From the NCBI GenBank assembly GCA_016784025.1, contig JADHVL010000010.1, positions 62,001-126,000 on the forward strand: 64,000 nt of DNA, written 5' to 3'. The translations under genes and the position numbers were made by a program. Below the pieces are notes generated by a model. It was given only the letters and a program-made list of their open reading frames with translations. It had not been told where the DNA came from and searched no databases. Position 1 is the stretch's first letter, and the number at the start of each line of letters is the position of its first letter. This document shows, piece by piece, positions 37,437 through 46,686 of the stretch. The DNA is from Fidelibacterota bacterium (GTDB lineage Bacteria > Fidelibacterota > UBA8477 > JABMPR01).

Positions 37437-37468
37437 AAAACCAAGTCAGGGTTCGAATCCCGACCTGG
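37437..37468 (-). terminator. T-arm-like intrinsic terminator of metG
   Basis: On the minus strand CCAGGTCGGGATTC pairs with GAACCCTGACTTGG (two G-T wobbles and one mismatch), 14 bases after the metG stop, followed by TTTTATGTAATTTT. It shares the core GGGATTCGAA with the hairpins at 17541 and 18239. No tRNA body accompanies it. Confidence 0.7.
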
Positions 37469-37481
37469 AAGTATAATTATT

Positions 37482-39359
37482 TTATCGGACTTTGGATCCC
37501 GGGTCAACATCCTTCAAAGGAATCAGAGGTGACACAACCTTCCCATCATCAGCAGCTAGAATCATTCCCTGGGAAAGTTCACCACGAATCTTGGCCGGTT
37601 TCAAATTAGCCACAATGGAGACAGACTTGCCCACCAGATTCTCTGGCGAATAGTGCTCGGCAATCCCGGCAATCACCTGGCGCTGTTCAGCACCAAGATC
37701 CACCTGTAGTTTCAAAAGTTTATCTGCATTTGGATGTTTCTCTGCTTTAATAATTTTCGCAACACGGATATCCATTTTCATAAAATCATCAAAGCTGATT
37801 TCGTCCTTAATATCCAGTTTTTCTGGTGCTTCTTCAGGGACTTCCTGCACTTCGATGCGTGGAAAGAGACCATCAGTTTTACCCAGTTTGGTACCGGGTT
37901 TATTGTGTCCCCACTCAAACCAGCCATCCTCACTGAAGCGTGACTTGGCTGAGGTCCCCATCACTTCCAGCAGTTGTGAGATTTTTTCCGGCATGACTGG
38001 ATACAGGTGAACAGCACTAAGCCGCAGAGCTTCAGCAGCGTTGTACAATACGGCACCCGCTCGATCTTTATCAGTTTTCAGCAATTTCCAGGGGGCGGTC
38101 TCTTCCAGATAGCGGTTGATCTCACGGAGTACATCAAAGACATGGGTGATGGCATAATTAACACGCATTTGATCCAGCTCTGAGGCGACCTTCTCGCGCA
38201 AAGCAGCAACGTGCTGTACCAGATCTGAATCCACAGGCATGGTTTCGCCCGGGTCCGGCAGGATAAAATCAAAATTACGGCCCAAAAGTTTGGTAATACG
38301 GTTCACCATATTCCCCAGATCATTTGCCAGATCCGAGTTATAGCGGCTGATAAAACCGTCCATGGTGAAGCTGGCATCCTGGCCAGGGGTCATTTCCCGC
38401 ATAAGGAAATATCGTAAAGCATCTACACCGTATTCATTGGCGAGGTCAAGAGGACGCACAACATTGCCTAGAGATTTAGACATTTTGGCGTCGCCCATGA
38501 GCCACCAGCCATGAGCAAAAATAGTTTTAGGGAGGGGCAGATCTGCAGCCATGAGCATGGTTGGCCAATAGACTGCATGGGTGGTGAGGATATCCTTGCC
38601 GATAAGGTGGAAATCTACTGGCCACCACTGCTTGAAAGTTTCATCCTGATTTGGATAGCCAATTGCTGAAATGTAATTGGTCAAAGCATCAAACCAGACA
38701 TAAGTGACATATTCATTATCAAAGGGCAATTCAATACCCCAATTAAGACGAGCCTTGGGACGAGAGATGCACAGGTCGCCTAGTTCTTGTCTTAGAAAAC
38801 CCAAAACTTCGTTTTTCCGGAAAGCCGGTTGAATGAAATCAGGATTGTCATGGATATAGTTGATCAAATCTTCCTGGTATGCTGACATTTTGAACCAGTA
38901 ATTTGATTCGGAGAGACGTTTTACATCTCGCCATTCACCCTCTTCGTATTCTTTATCAGTCAAAAAACGCTCTTCAGCAACCGAATACCAACCTTCGTAG
39001 GTGTCCTTGTAAATCAAACCTTTGTCCCACAATTTCTGGAGTAAAAAGCTCACGACAGACTTGTGATTGTCTTGAGTCGTGCGAATAAACTGATCATACT
39101 GAATATTCAGGGCGTCCCACTTCTCCTGGAAGCGAACTACATATTCATCCACGTGCTGTTGTGGGCTTACGCCCCTCTTCTCAGCAGCCTGCTGGACTTT
39201 TTGACCGTGCTCGTCTGTACCAGTTAAGAAATACGTTTCATCCCCCAGGGCTCTATGAAAACGGGCCACCACATCTGCCAGGATGGTCGTATAGGCGTGA
39301 CCAATATGGGGCTCATCATTTACATAATAAATCGGGGTGGTAACGTAAAAACGCGACAT
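37482..39359 (-). CDS. metG: Methionyl-tRNA synthetase
   Basis: A 625-residue class I synthetase. The HIGH motif is HIGHAYTTI (about residues 19-27) and KMSKS is AKMSKSLGNVV. The zinc knuckle cysteines of type I MetG are missing (GWYSVAEERFLTDKEYEEGE), so it is of the zinc-free B. subtilis/Thermus kind. A C-terminal tRNA-binding OB domain (about 520-625) has FMKMDIRVAKIIKAEKHPNA and SQGMILAA. It charges initiator and elongator tRNA-Met. The ricT gene ends 6 bases upstream of its ATG. Confidence 0.97.
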   Translation of the reverse strand: MSRFYVTTPIYYVNDEPHIGHAYTTILADVVARFHRALGDETYFLTGTDEHGQKVQQAAEKRGVSPQQHVDEYVVRFQEKWDALNIQYDQFIRTTQDNHKSVVSFLLQKLWDKGLIYKDTYEGWYSVAEERFLTDKEYEEGEWRDVKRLSESNYWFKMSAYQEDLINYIHDNPDFIQPAFRKNEVLGFLRQELGDLCISRPKARLNWGIELPFDNEYVTYVWFDALTNYISAIGYPNQDETFKQWWPVDFHLIGKDILTTHAVYWPTMLMAADLPLPKTIFAHGWWLMGDAKMSKSLGNVVRPLDLANEYGVDALRYFLMREMTPGQDASFTMDGFISRYNSDLANDLGNMVNRITKLLGRNFDFILPDPGETMPVDSDLVQHVAALREKVASELDQMRVNYAITHVFDVLREINRYLEETAPWKLLKTDKDRAGAVLYNAAEALRLSAVHLYPVMPEKISQLLEVMGTSAKSRFSEDGWFEWGHNKPGTKLGKTDGLFPRIEVQEVPEEAPEKLDIKDEISFDDFMKMDIRVAKIIKAEKHPNADKLLKLQVDLGAEQRQVIAGIAEHYSPENLVGKSVSIVANLKPAKIRGELSQGMILAADDGKVVSPLIPLKDVDPGSKVR

Positions 39360-39365
39360 GGGGTC

Positions 39366-40295
39366 TTAGTTCTTTCTCTCTTTATAGTCAGCATCCATAT
39401 GTTTGAGTGCTTTTTTAATGGTCTTCAGGTCATGGGTTTCGATACCACCTTGCTCATAAGAAACGGTACAACGTCCATTGAGGACATCATTTGAGATGAT
39501 GGTGCCAAGCCCCTCTTTGGTCTCAACGGGAAGACCGACCGAAGGAAAATCCTTCATGGCTTCGTGATAAAAATCCCATTCAAAGCGTAAACAGCATTTC
39601 AATTTCCCACAGGCACCGCTGAGCTTGCTTGGATTAATGGGCAGATTCTGATCTTTGGCATACTGAGTAGTCACCGGCTCAAATCCATCCATAAAACGAG
39701 AACAGCAGATCTGTTGACCACAGGGACCCTGACCATCTAGACGACGGGCATAATCTCGAACGCCAATCTGCCGCATCTCGATACGGGTCCTAAACTCATA
39801 GGCCAGGTCTTTTACAAGTTGCCGAAAATCTACCCGCTCTTCAGCAGTATAGAAGAAGGTCATTTTGCGACGATCAAGCTGATATTCAACATCAACCAGT
39901 TTCATCTTCAGACCATTCTTTGCAATGAGTTCCAGCCCACGCTTGAAAGCCTCTGGTTCATCACGTCGATTATTATGATGTGTACTTATTTCTTTTTCAT
40001 TCGCTTTGCGGAGAAGCTTATGAATAGACTCGCCATTTTTGCGATTATTAAACTCCGGTTCAGTACTGGGGCATCGGTTACAACCCTCAACCTTATTACA
40101 GACTGGCGTCACCAAGCCAATGTCCTCACCGAGTTCGGTTTCAACAACGACATAGTCGCCAGATTTCAGAGCTAGACTTTCGAAATTGGTAAAAGTTTCC
40201 CGACGATTGCCCTTGAAGCTGACCTTTGTCAATCCTGGTGGTTTGGGTTCTCCCTCTTCAGGGGGCGTAGGGCTGTGCTGCGCATAGTGTGTCAT
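39366..40295 (-). CDS. ricT: PSP1/RicT (YaaT) family protein
   Basis: A 309-residue protein with the PSP1 C-terminal domain and the family's cysteine clusters: GCNRCPS, GPCGQQICCSRFM and GACGKLKCCLRF. In B. subtilis RicT joins RicA and RicF to bind iron-sulfur clusters and promote mRNA cleavage by RNase Y. It sits between holB and metG, the same neighbourhood as yaaT (holB-yaaT) in Firmicutes. No other Ric gene is in this window, so the full complex cannot be claimed. Confidence 0.85.
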   Translation of the reverse strand: MTHYAQHSPTPPEEGEPKPPGLTKVSFKGNRRETFTNFESLALKSGDYVVVETELGEDIGLVTPVCNKVEGCNRCPSTEPEFNNRKNGESIHKLLRKANEKEISTHHNNRRDEPEAFKRGLELIAKNGLKMKLVDVEYQLDRRKMTFFYTAEERVDFRQLVKDLAYEFRTRIEMRQIGVRDYARRLDGQGPCGQQICCSRFMDGFEPVTTQYAKDQNLPINPSKLSGACGKLKCCLRFEWDFYHEAMKDFPSVGLPVETKEGLGTIISNDVLNGRCTVSYEQGGIETHDLKTIKKALKHMDADYKERKN

Positions 40296-40348
40296 GTATT
40301 TATATCCTGACCATTGGTCCTGGGGCCGCTGGTTCTATTCTTTTACGT

Positions 40349-41482
40349 TCAATCCTGAGGTTTTTGTCCCCGCAGGTGTTTTCGTAGTTCGAAAAATAAG
40401 GAAGTAATTGCGAGCTGCAAATGAACTTTACGTGCTAAGGCATCCTTTGTGCGCTCGATCGCTTTGATAGCGCCATGGTTGTCGCAGCTAGGAAATAATT
40501 TTTGCATCTGTTGTACCTGAGCCACCCAGAGGGCCGTTTCGCCAGGTTTAATGTCGAGGGCCACATCTCTAAAAAAGAGGATGAGCAGGGATAGAAATTG
40601 TTGTCGCGACTCATCATTCTCGAGGTCTTTGTCTTTGAGAAGCAGGGTTTGCTTGTGCACAGAAACAAAATCTTCGCGAGCCAGCGTGTTCAATGTTGCG
40701 CGTATACGGTCCAGCCAAAAAGTGTTGTCCTGTTCTGCATATGTATGAGCTGCTGCAAGGTCTCCCATGGCCATGCGTGCGCTGATCTCAGCTTGGACTG
40801 CATCGACACCTTTTTTCTCCACCAGATCATCTCTGATGAGCTTCCAACTTAAATCAGGAATATGATGCATGGCACAGCGGGAGCGAATCGTGTCGGGCAA
40901 ACGATCAGGGAATTCAGTTGTCAGGAGAAACACGGTCCCTTCAGGAGGCTCCTCTAGAATCTTTAAAAGGGCATTGGCTGCTTCCACATTCATTCTATGA
41001 GCGCGGAGAATGATGACAATGCGAATACTGCCCGTATCGTGAGCAAGGTAAATATCTTTCCTCAATTTACGTATGGCCGCGATTCTGATATCATTGGCTC
41101 CATCAATTTGGAGATGATAGTAGGGCCATTTGACTTTTTTACCCAGCTCTTCATTTATGAGGATCATTTCCCCATCCTTGATACCGGCAAAGGGGTCGGT
41201 TTGGCTGGGAGAGCGTCGAGGCAGAGCAAATATGAGATTTAGAGCGGGATGTTCAAAATTTTGCATTTGCCGACAGGCCGAACATTCCCCACAAGGCTTA
41301 TTTTTTTCTGCTTTGCAATTAAGGGTGGTTGCAATGGTCAAAGCCATAGCGTCTTTACCTACACCGGAATGTCCACTAAGAATGTGGGCATGTCCAAAAC
41401 GGCCAGAACTTATAAGAGACTCCCAATAACGGCGAGTCTGGTCCTGTCCAATTAGATGATATGGATTTAGCGTTTCAGCCAC
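40349..41482 (-). CDS. holB: DNA polymerase III delta-prime subunit
   Basis: A 377-residue AAA+ clamp-loader subunit. It has HILSGHSGVGKDAMALTIAT (Walker A), a four-Cys zinc module (CKAEKNKPCGECSACRQ), RIVIILRAHRMNVEAANALL (with the SRC-type motif IRSRCAMHHIP). It helps open and load DnaN on DNA. The start is GTG at 41482, which overlaps the end of the envC-like gene by 16 bases; family length and motifs support it. It is followed by ricT. Confidence 0.92.
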   Translation of the reverse strand: MAETLNPYHLIGQDQTRRYWESLISSGRFGHAHILSGHSGVGKDAMALTIATTLNCKAEKNKPCGECSACRQMQNFEHPALNLIFALPRRSPSQTDPFAGIKDGEMILINEELGKKVKWPYYHLQIDGANDIRIAAIRKLRKDIYLAHDTGSIRIVIILRAHRMNVEAANALLKILEEPPEGTVFLLTTEFPDRLPDTIRSRCAMHHIPDLSWKLIRDDLVEKKGVDAVQAEISARMAMGDLAAAHTYAEQDNTFWLDRIRATLNTLAREDFVSVHKQTLLLKDKDLENDESRQQFLSLLILFFRDVALDIKPGETALWVAQVQQMQKLFPSCDNHGAIKAIERTKDALARKVHLQLAITSLFFELRKHLRGQKPQD

Positions 41483-42660
41483 TTCTGAGGGTCTACTTTA
41501 TCTTTTCCGCGCCAGACTTCAAAATGTAAACGTGCTCCATCAAGACTGCCTGTATCACTGACCTGGGCAATAACCTGATCCCTGAGCACATATCCATTCA
41601 TATTAACCTGAATATTATCGATGTGAGCATAAACTGTATAATAACTGTCGCCATGATCAACAATCATGGTGTTGCCATAGCTAGGAATCCAGGTAATAGC
41701 CACCACGATTCCATCCAGAACAGCACGAACACCTTTACCTTTGGGGGCAGCGATATCTATACCAGGATTGGTGGTGACTGTGCCCAGTTTTTCGTTTTTC
41801 TGGGGTCCAAAACGACCGACGAGTTTGCCCTGTACTGGCCAGCTGAGCTTGCCTTTGTATTTGGCGAATTCACCTTTGGCCTGGTCCATGGTCATTCCAC
41901 GTCGTCTTGCTAGTTCCCGGAGACGTTCTTGTTTTTTCTTCTCCAAGTCTTCAATCATACCCTTAATTTTTTTCGCTGCGGCCTGTTTGGTCTTTACCTG
42001 TTGCTGCATGCTCTTGCGATCACGTTTCAGGGTACTGAGTTGGGATTCTTTTTTCTTCTGCTGGGAAGAAATTTGTCGACTGGCTTGCTCTTCCTCACGA
42101 ATATTGCGTTTGACCTCTCCCAGTCGTCGGGCCAGATTATTTTGATCGCTCCGATTGGTCCGAATCATCAGCTGAAGCTCATTTAGGGTAATTTCCTCAG
42201 CCTTGTTAATGGCAGACAGATAGGTTGAGCGTCGCAAAGCCTGATGAATATCCCCTGAGGTTAGCAACAAGTCTATATCACGATTTTGCCCAAGCTTATA
42301 AGCCCGGACGGCCCGTCTGGCTGCACGTTCCTTCATCACCAGGATTTTCTGATCTGTGGTTTGAATGGTTTCATTAAGCAGGTTTATCTGGCTCTCTTTG
42401 AGCCGTCGTTCTTTTTGCAGCTCTCTTTTTAGTTGGGTTACCATGGCGATTTGCTTATCTAGGTTTTGAATTTGCCTCAGCGTCGCCTTTTCATCCTTCT
42501 GGGTCTTATTGATCCGCGAATTGAGACGATCGATCTCCTTGCGAATTTCTTTGAGTTTTTTGGATTGAGAGTTAATGTTTTTATCCAGATCTTCAGTCTG
42601 ACCATTGGACACGCCAAAGGCAATGAGTAAAGAAACTAGTATATAGATCACTTTTTCCAT
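41467..42660 (-). CDS. EnvC-like murein hydrolase activator (M23/LytM domain)
   Basis: A 397-residue protein with a signal peptide (about 1-20), a long coiled coil (about 22-250) and a LytM/M23 domain (about 290-395). Zinc-site residues are partly kept: NPGIDIAAP has the Asp but Asn where the first His should be, while HGDSYYTVYAHID and RLHFEVW keep the later His. EnvC-type proteins do not cut peptidoglycan themselves but activate amidases at the division site, which suits the missing ligand. It is the first gene of the envC-holB-ricT-metG unit. Confidence 0.85.
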   Translation of the reverse strand: MEKVIYILVSLLIAFGVSNGQTEDLDKNINSQSKKLKEIRKEIDRLNSRINKTQKDEKATLRQIQNLDKQIAMVTQLKRELQKERRLKESQINLLNETIQTTDQKILVMKERAARRAVRAYKLGQNRDIDLLLTSGDIHQALRRSTYLSAINKAEEITLNELQLMIRTNRSDQNNLARRLGEVKRNIREEEQASRQISSQQKKKESQLSTLKRDRKSMQQQVKTKQAAAKKIKGMIEDLEKKKQERLRELARRRGMTMDQAKGEFAKYKGKLSWPVQGKLVGRFGPQKNEKLGTVTTNPGIDIAAPKGKGVRAVLDGIVVAITWIPSYGNTMIVDHGDSYYTVYAHIDNIQVNMNGYVLRDQVIAQVSDTGSLDGARLHFEVWRGKDKVDPQKWLKR

Positions 42661-42993
42661 TAGCGTTTAAGCTAAGTGAATTCAACTAAAAGCAATAGGT
42701 CAAAACCATGAGGTTTTTGCTTTTGAAAAATGGCTTATGGCTTTTGCTTTTGTGTACAATCGGTGAGATTATTCAGAGAAGTGTGAGTTTGATTCAATGA
42801 AAAGAGGTTTGAAAAAAGTTGAAATACACTAGAAAATGATTGTTTGCTTTTACATTTGGCTGTCCAATATTCCACGCAATAGTCAGGAAAGTCCAATTGG
42901 AATTAAAGTGCTAAACACAGGAAACCGTGTAAGAGCCTGACGAGTAGAAAGCCGACTTAGGCGGTATGTTTTAAGAAAGAGGTATATGTACAA
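42661..42993. other. 333-base gap between envC-like and cspA genes
   Basis: A divergent gap carrying promoters for envC (-) and cspA (+). A long leader of the cspA mRNA is likely, as in other cold-shock genes. A short palindrome TCCAATTGGA lies at 42892-42901. I see no clear -10/-35 pair, riboswitch or small gene. Confidence 0.4.
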
Positions 42994-43206
42994 ATGGCTG
43001 AAGAATTAGTCAACGGTGTGGTAAAGTGGTTCAATGACGAAAAAGGTTACGGATTTATTCAGCAGGAAGATGGTCCGGATGTGTTCGTTCACTACCGTGC
43101 AATTAACTCAGAGGGACGTCGTTCTTTGAAAGAAGGACAGAGCGTCACTTTTAACGTTACTCAGGGCGAAAAAGGTCCACAGGCAGATAACGTTACTCCT
43201 GTTTGA
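42994..43206 (+). CDS. cspA: Cold-shock-domain protein
   Basis: A 70-residue CspA-type protein. RNP1 is KGYGFIQ and RNP2 is VFVHYRAI; the start is [12 protein letters not shown]. It binds single-stranded RNA and DNA and melts secondary structure. AAAGAGG lies about 11 bases upstream of the ATG. It is monocistronic, closed by a GC-rich terminator at 43229-43265. The long AT-rich leader upstream is typical of cold-regulated genes. Confidence 0.97.
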   Translation: MAEELVNGVVKWFNDEKGYGFIQQEDGPDVFVHYRAINSEGRRSLKEGQSVTFNVTQGEKGPQADNVTPV

Positions 43207-43228
43207 TTCTTATCTAAGAAATCAACAG

Positions 43229-43265
43229 AAGCGCCGGTCTCATTGCGAGTGCCGGCGCTTTTTAT
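43229..43265 (+). terminator. Intrinsic terminator of cspA
   Basis: AAGCGCCGG (43229-43237) pairs perfectly with CCGGCGCTT (43252-43260), followed by TTTATTT. It lies 23 bases after the stop. Confidence 0.9.
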
Positions 43266-43493
43266 TTATCTAGACTTTATCTTTACTAGGACTGATAATT
43301 TCCGGTTTAGGGAAATTGTACCAAGCAGCAGGCTTGAATGAAACCGTATCTATACAAACGCTATTGTCATCTTAATTAAGCCCACTTTCCAGTAAATCTT
43401 ACTTTGAATAATCCAGCCACTTTTTTGTGGCGAATGACATTCATTTAGATTTATTTGATCCCACACTGAACCTAACAGCACAAGATCAGGATA

Positions 43494-43973
43494 ATGACAC
43501 ATTCAAACGAATTACTGATAGAGCAGTTTTATAAGGCCTTTTCTGAAAAGGATAGTCAGGTAATGACCGACAGCTATCATTCCGAGGCTGTCTTTAATGA
43601 TCCAGTATTTCAAAATCTCCAGGGTTCAGAGATAGGACAGATGTGGACCATGCTGTGTCTCCAATCTTCATCCCTTGAGATTGCCTTTGAGAACATCCAA
43701 GCAGAGGAGGAGAGTGGCCAAGCTGATTGGTCGGCGATATACACTTTTGGTAAAGCTAAGCGAAAAGTCCACAATAAAATCCATGCCGAATTCACATTTA
43801 AGGATGGAAAAATATTAAAACATACTGACCATTTTAATTTCTGGAAATGGAGCCGGATGGCCTTAGGTCCACTGGGTTTATTCATGGGATGGAATGCTGT
43901 GGTAAAGGTAAACATTCGAAAACAGGCCAAGACCAATTTGACCAAATTTATAACAATCACAAAAAACACGTAA
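43494..43973 (+). CDS. NTF2/SnoaL-like protein
   Basis: A 159-residue protein with the SnoaL-like start LIEQFYKAFSEKDSQVMTDSYHSEAVFNDPVF (listed as IEQFYKAFSEKD and YHSEAVFNDP) and the end FTFKDGKILKHTDHFNFWKW. The fold is a cone-shaped alpha+beta barrel used as an enzyme (polyketide cyclase, isomerase) or binding domain. The ligand is unknown. A basic tail (VNIRKQAKTNLTKFI) follows. It stands ahead of an SDR gene on the same strand with a 111-base gap. Confidence 0.75.
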   Translation: MTHSNELLIEQFYKAFSEKDSQVMTDSYHSEAVFNDPVFQNLQGSEIGQMWTMLCLQSSSLEIAFENIQAEEESGQADWSAIYTFGKAKRKVHNKIHAEFTFKDGKILKHTDHFNFWKWSRMALGPLGLFMGWNAVVKVNIRKQAKTNLTKFITITKNT

Positions 43974-44084
43974 AATACTTGTGTAAGTCCATTCTTTCTG
44001 TTATAGAAAGCGCGAAACAGCATGGAAAAACATTTTGCTGATTTTTGAAGAATAAACGAGGAAAACGAGGAGAAATCTCGAGAT

Positions 44085-44801
44085 ATGTATAGAAAAGTAG
44101 CCATCGTAACCGGCGCAAACAGGGGTTTAGGTCATGCCTTGACCAAATCACTGGCCGAAGATGATTATAAAGTTTTTATGGTAGGACGCAACAAGATCGA
44201 AATCGATAATGCCTCTGCCAAACTGCAAGAAGCTGGTCTGGACATTGAGGGTTTTGAGGCAGATGTAAGTAAAGCACGTCATATCACAGCCCTTTCCTCT
44301 TATGTCTCATCACAGTTTGATCACCTTGATCTCCTCATTAACAATGCCGGTGTTATTGTTGAACCTGGTGGTCTTGAAAGCCAGGTCACCTGCTTCACCA
44401 TTAATCCTGAACTTGTTGAAGAAGCCTTTTCAGTAAACACTGTTGGCGCCTTACGCCTGGTTCAGGCTTTCTACGACCTTCTAAAAAAAGCACGTCAACC
44501 ACGAGTGGTGAATGTTTCCAGCGGCATGGGTTCAATTGCCCATATGGAAGCCGGTTGGCCAGCCTATCGGATGTCCAAAGCCGCCATGAATGCTCTGACA
44601 GTCATTTTGGCCAAGGAGCTTGTAGATACTCGGATCAAAGTCAACTCTGTTGATCCTGGCTGGGTGAGAACTGATATGGGTGGCCCCAACGCAGATCGCT
44701 CTATCGAAGAGGGGATCGAAGGTATTCTTTGGGCAGCCAAGCTTCCACCAGATGGCCCTACCGGTGGTTTCTACAAGGATGGAAAACTCCTGGACTGGTA
44801 A
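44085..44801 (+). CDS. Short-chain dehydrogenase/reductase
   Basis: A 238-residue classical SDR. The cofactor site is VTGANRGLG (residues 8-16). The NNAG motif is LLINNAGVI. Ser and YxxxK are in VNVSSGMG and YRMSKAAMN, then VDPGWVRTDMGG. The acidic or basic residue after the glycine motif (VGRNKIE) suggests NADP. The closest general type is the carbonyl-reductase group; the substrate is unknown. A textbook terminator follows at 44825-44853. Confidence 0.9.
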   Translation: MYRKVAIVTGANRGLGHALTKSLAEDDYKVFMVGRNKIEIDNASAKLQEAGLDIEGFEADVSKARHITALSSYVSSQFDHLDLLINNAGVIVEPGGLESQVTCFTINPELVEEAFSVNTVGALRLVQAFYDLLKKARQPRVVNVSSGMGSIAHMEAGWPAYRMSKAAMNALTVILAKELVDTRIKVNSVDPGWVRTDMGGPNADRSIEEGIEGILWAAKLPPDGPTGGFYKDGKLLDW

Positions 44802-44824
44802 AGAAGATTATACCATTAATATTC

Positions 44825-44853
44825 AAACCCCATGTTGCTGCATGGGGTTTTTT
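44825..44853 (+). terminator. Intrinsic terminator after the SDR gene
   Basis: AAACCCCATG (44825-44834) pairs perfectly with CATGGGGTTT (44841-44850) across a six-base loop, followed by TTTTTT. Confidence 0.92.
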
Positions 44854-44908
44854 GTATAAACTATTGAACGATAGTTTTCACAATCAGGTTTAACAAAGGA
44901 TTTGTCAA

Positions 44909-45538
44909 GTGGGAGATAAGCTCTGTCCTAAAATCATTTTAGAAGGTACACGCCTAACCGGCAAGACCGAGTTAGCATTTGTGTTGAATGAACATCCAAG
45001 ATTGGTAGGACCGAGGAAATATCGTTATCATTCACCTCTGATCTCAGCGGAGTGGTGCGCATTTACCAATTTCCCCTGGGGGAGAGGTCTTATTAATTTT
45101 GAGTCTCACGAGGAAGAACAGGCTATGGAAACCTACCGTACCTGGCTAAAACTTTTTCAGCTTCAGAGATACTATTCATGGATGATCGACCGGTTTCATC
45201 TCTCAACCCAGCTTTTCCAGAGAGAAGTGTTTGGTCGGAATTATGATTTTGGATGGCTGGAAGAGGGATTGTTGGAGCTGGGCTTTCATCTCCTTCTGTG
45301 TATCCGATCAGACGACTCGTTTGAAGCAGCCCGGGAAGAGCGACTGAAGATTTCTGGCAATCCTTCTCAATATGATGATCTGGATATTTTTCGCAGGGAA
45401 CAGGAACATTTTGTGACGCTGGCCAGACAATCCAGTCTTCCGCTGCTTGAGTTGAATGTTGATACCCGATCCATTGAGGAACAGGCAAATAAGGTCGCGG
45501 ACTGGCTGAGTTCTTCAGGTGGTTTGTATGCGAATTAA
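44909..45538 (+). CDS. P-loop nucleotide kinase-like protein
   Basis: A 209-residue protein with a Walker A motif LEGTRLTGKTELAF (about residues 11-24) like that of thymidylate and deoxynucleoside kinases. Later come a possible Asp-Arg pair in WMIDRFHLSTQLFQRE and LLLCIRSDDSFEAAREERL. The GTG start at 44909 has AAAGGA 8 bases before it. The closest group is small P-loop kinases of unknown substrate. It lies 21 bases upstream of the aldo-keto reductase gene. Confidence 0.65.
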   Translation: MGDKLCPKIILEGTRLTGKTELAFVLNEHPRLVGPRKYRYHSPLISAEWCAFTNFPWGRGLINFESHEEEQAMETYRTWLKLFQLQRYYSWMIDRFHLSTQLFQREVFGRNYDFGWLEEGLLELGFHLLLCIRSDDSFEAAREERLKISGNPSQYDDLDIFRREQEHFVTLARQSSLPLLELNVDTRSIEEQANKVADWLSSSGGLYAN

Positions 45539-45559
45539 AACATATAGGAGCAAATAAAG

Positions 45560-46546
45560 ATGTACAAGGCAGCAGAAACCAGATACGATTCAATGAGCTA
45601 CAAGCGGTGTGGGGTAAGTGGTATTCTTTTGCCAAAAATTTCCCTGGGTCTCTGGCACAATTTTGGGGAGCCAGATGACTTTGAAACAGCTCGAGCCATG
45701 TTGAGGAGAGCCTTTGATCTTGGAGTTACCCATTTTGACCTCGCCAACAACTATGGTCCACCCTATGGTGCTGCTGAGACGACATTTGGAAAATTGTTTA
45801 AAGAAGATTTCACATCATATCGTGATGAACTAATCCTCTCGACAAAGGCCGGTTGGGATATGTGGCCAGGTCCTTACGGGGATCACGGAAGCCGTAAATA
45901 TTTGATTGCCAGTCTGGATCAGAGTCTCAAGCGTATGGGTCTGGATTATGTGGATATTTTCTACCACCACCGTCCTGATACCAGTACACCACTTGAAGAA
46001 ACAATGGGCGCCCTGGACCAGATCGTACGCAGCGGCAAAGCCCTGTATGTCGGAATATCTTCCTATAATCCTGAGCAAACCAGGCAAGCAGCCAAAATTT
46101 TGAGAGAGTTGGGAACCCCCTGTCTCATACATCAACCCAAATACAACATGTTCCATCGTCAACCGGAAAACGGTCTTTTTGAGGAGCTTAAAAAGAATGG
46201 GGTAGGATCAATCGTTTTCTCTCCCCTGGCCCAGGGTGTCTTGACTGACCGCTATCTCGCAGGCTTTCCTGAAGATTCAAGGGCAGTTCGTGATGGCCGT
46301 TATCTTAAGCCAGAGTTTATTAAAGAAATGCAACTTGAAAAAGTACGGGCGCTGAAAGCAATAGCAGAAGCACGTGGTCAGAATGTAGCTCAGCTAGCCA
46401 TTGCCTGGGTCTTGCGCAAGGAAGAGGTAACATCTGCTTTAGTCGGGGCTTCAAAAGTTTCTCAGATTGAGGATGCAGTAAGTGCTCTTGACAATTTGAA
46501 TTTTGATCCAACAGAACAAAGTGAGATCGATAAGATCTTAGGATAA
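45560..46546 (+). CDS. Aldo-keto reductase (YghZ/Gpr type)
   Basis: A 328-residue NADPH-dependent TIM-barrel reductase. It closely matches the YghZ group: MSYKRCGVSGILLPKISLGL then WHNFGEPD, DLANNYGPPYGAAETTFG and LSTKAGWDMWPGPYGDHGSR (in parts: LSTKAGWDMWPGPYG). Catalytic Asp, Tyr, Lys and His are in DLANNYGPP, STKAGW and FYHHRPD. YghZ enzymes reduce L-glyceraldehyde 3-phosphate and methylglyoxal-like aldehydes. It probably detoxifies reactive carbonyls. Confidence 0.9.
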   Translation: MYKAAETRYDSMSYKRCGVSGILLPKISLGLWHNFGEPDDFETARAMLRRAFDLGVTHFDLANNYGPPYGAAETTFGKLFKEDFTSYRDELILSTKAGWDMWPGPYGDHGSRKYLIASLDQSLKRMGLDYVDIFYHHRPDTSTPLEETMGALDQIVRSGKALYVGISSYNPEQTRQAAKILRELGTPCLIHQPKYNMFHRQPENGLFEELKKNGVGSIVFSPLAQGVLTDRYLAGFPEDSRAVRDGRYLKPEFIKEMQLEKVRALKAIAEARGQNVAQLAIAWVLRKEEVTSALVGASKVSQIEDAVSALDNLNFDPTEQSEIDKILG

Positions 46547-46686
46547 CTACTCCTGTCTGGAAGCACGTAAACCATCAGATTGATGCAGATTAAAGGGGCA
46601 AAAACCGTGTTTTGTCACCAGTCTTTCAGATTAGATTAACCGCTACTCACATTATCGCTATTGAGCTTGTACTAAGGAATAAATCT

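Noticed and set aside
37437-37470. tRNA gene suggested by GGTTCGAATCCC
   Set aside because: Only a T-arm-like hairpin is present; no anticodon or D arm can be built, and the position fits a terminator of metG.
43610-44104. 164-codon - strand frame over the SnoaL gene
   Set aside because: Shadow of the NTF2-like gene; no support from start site or motif.
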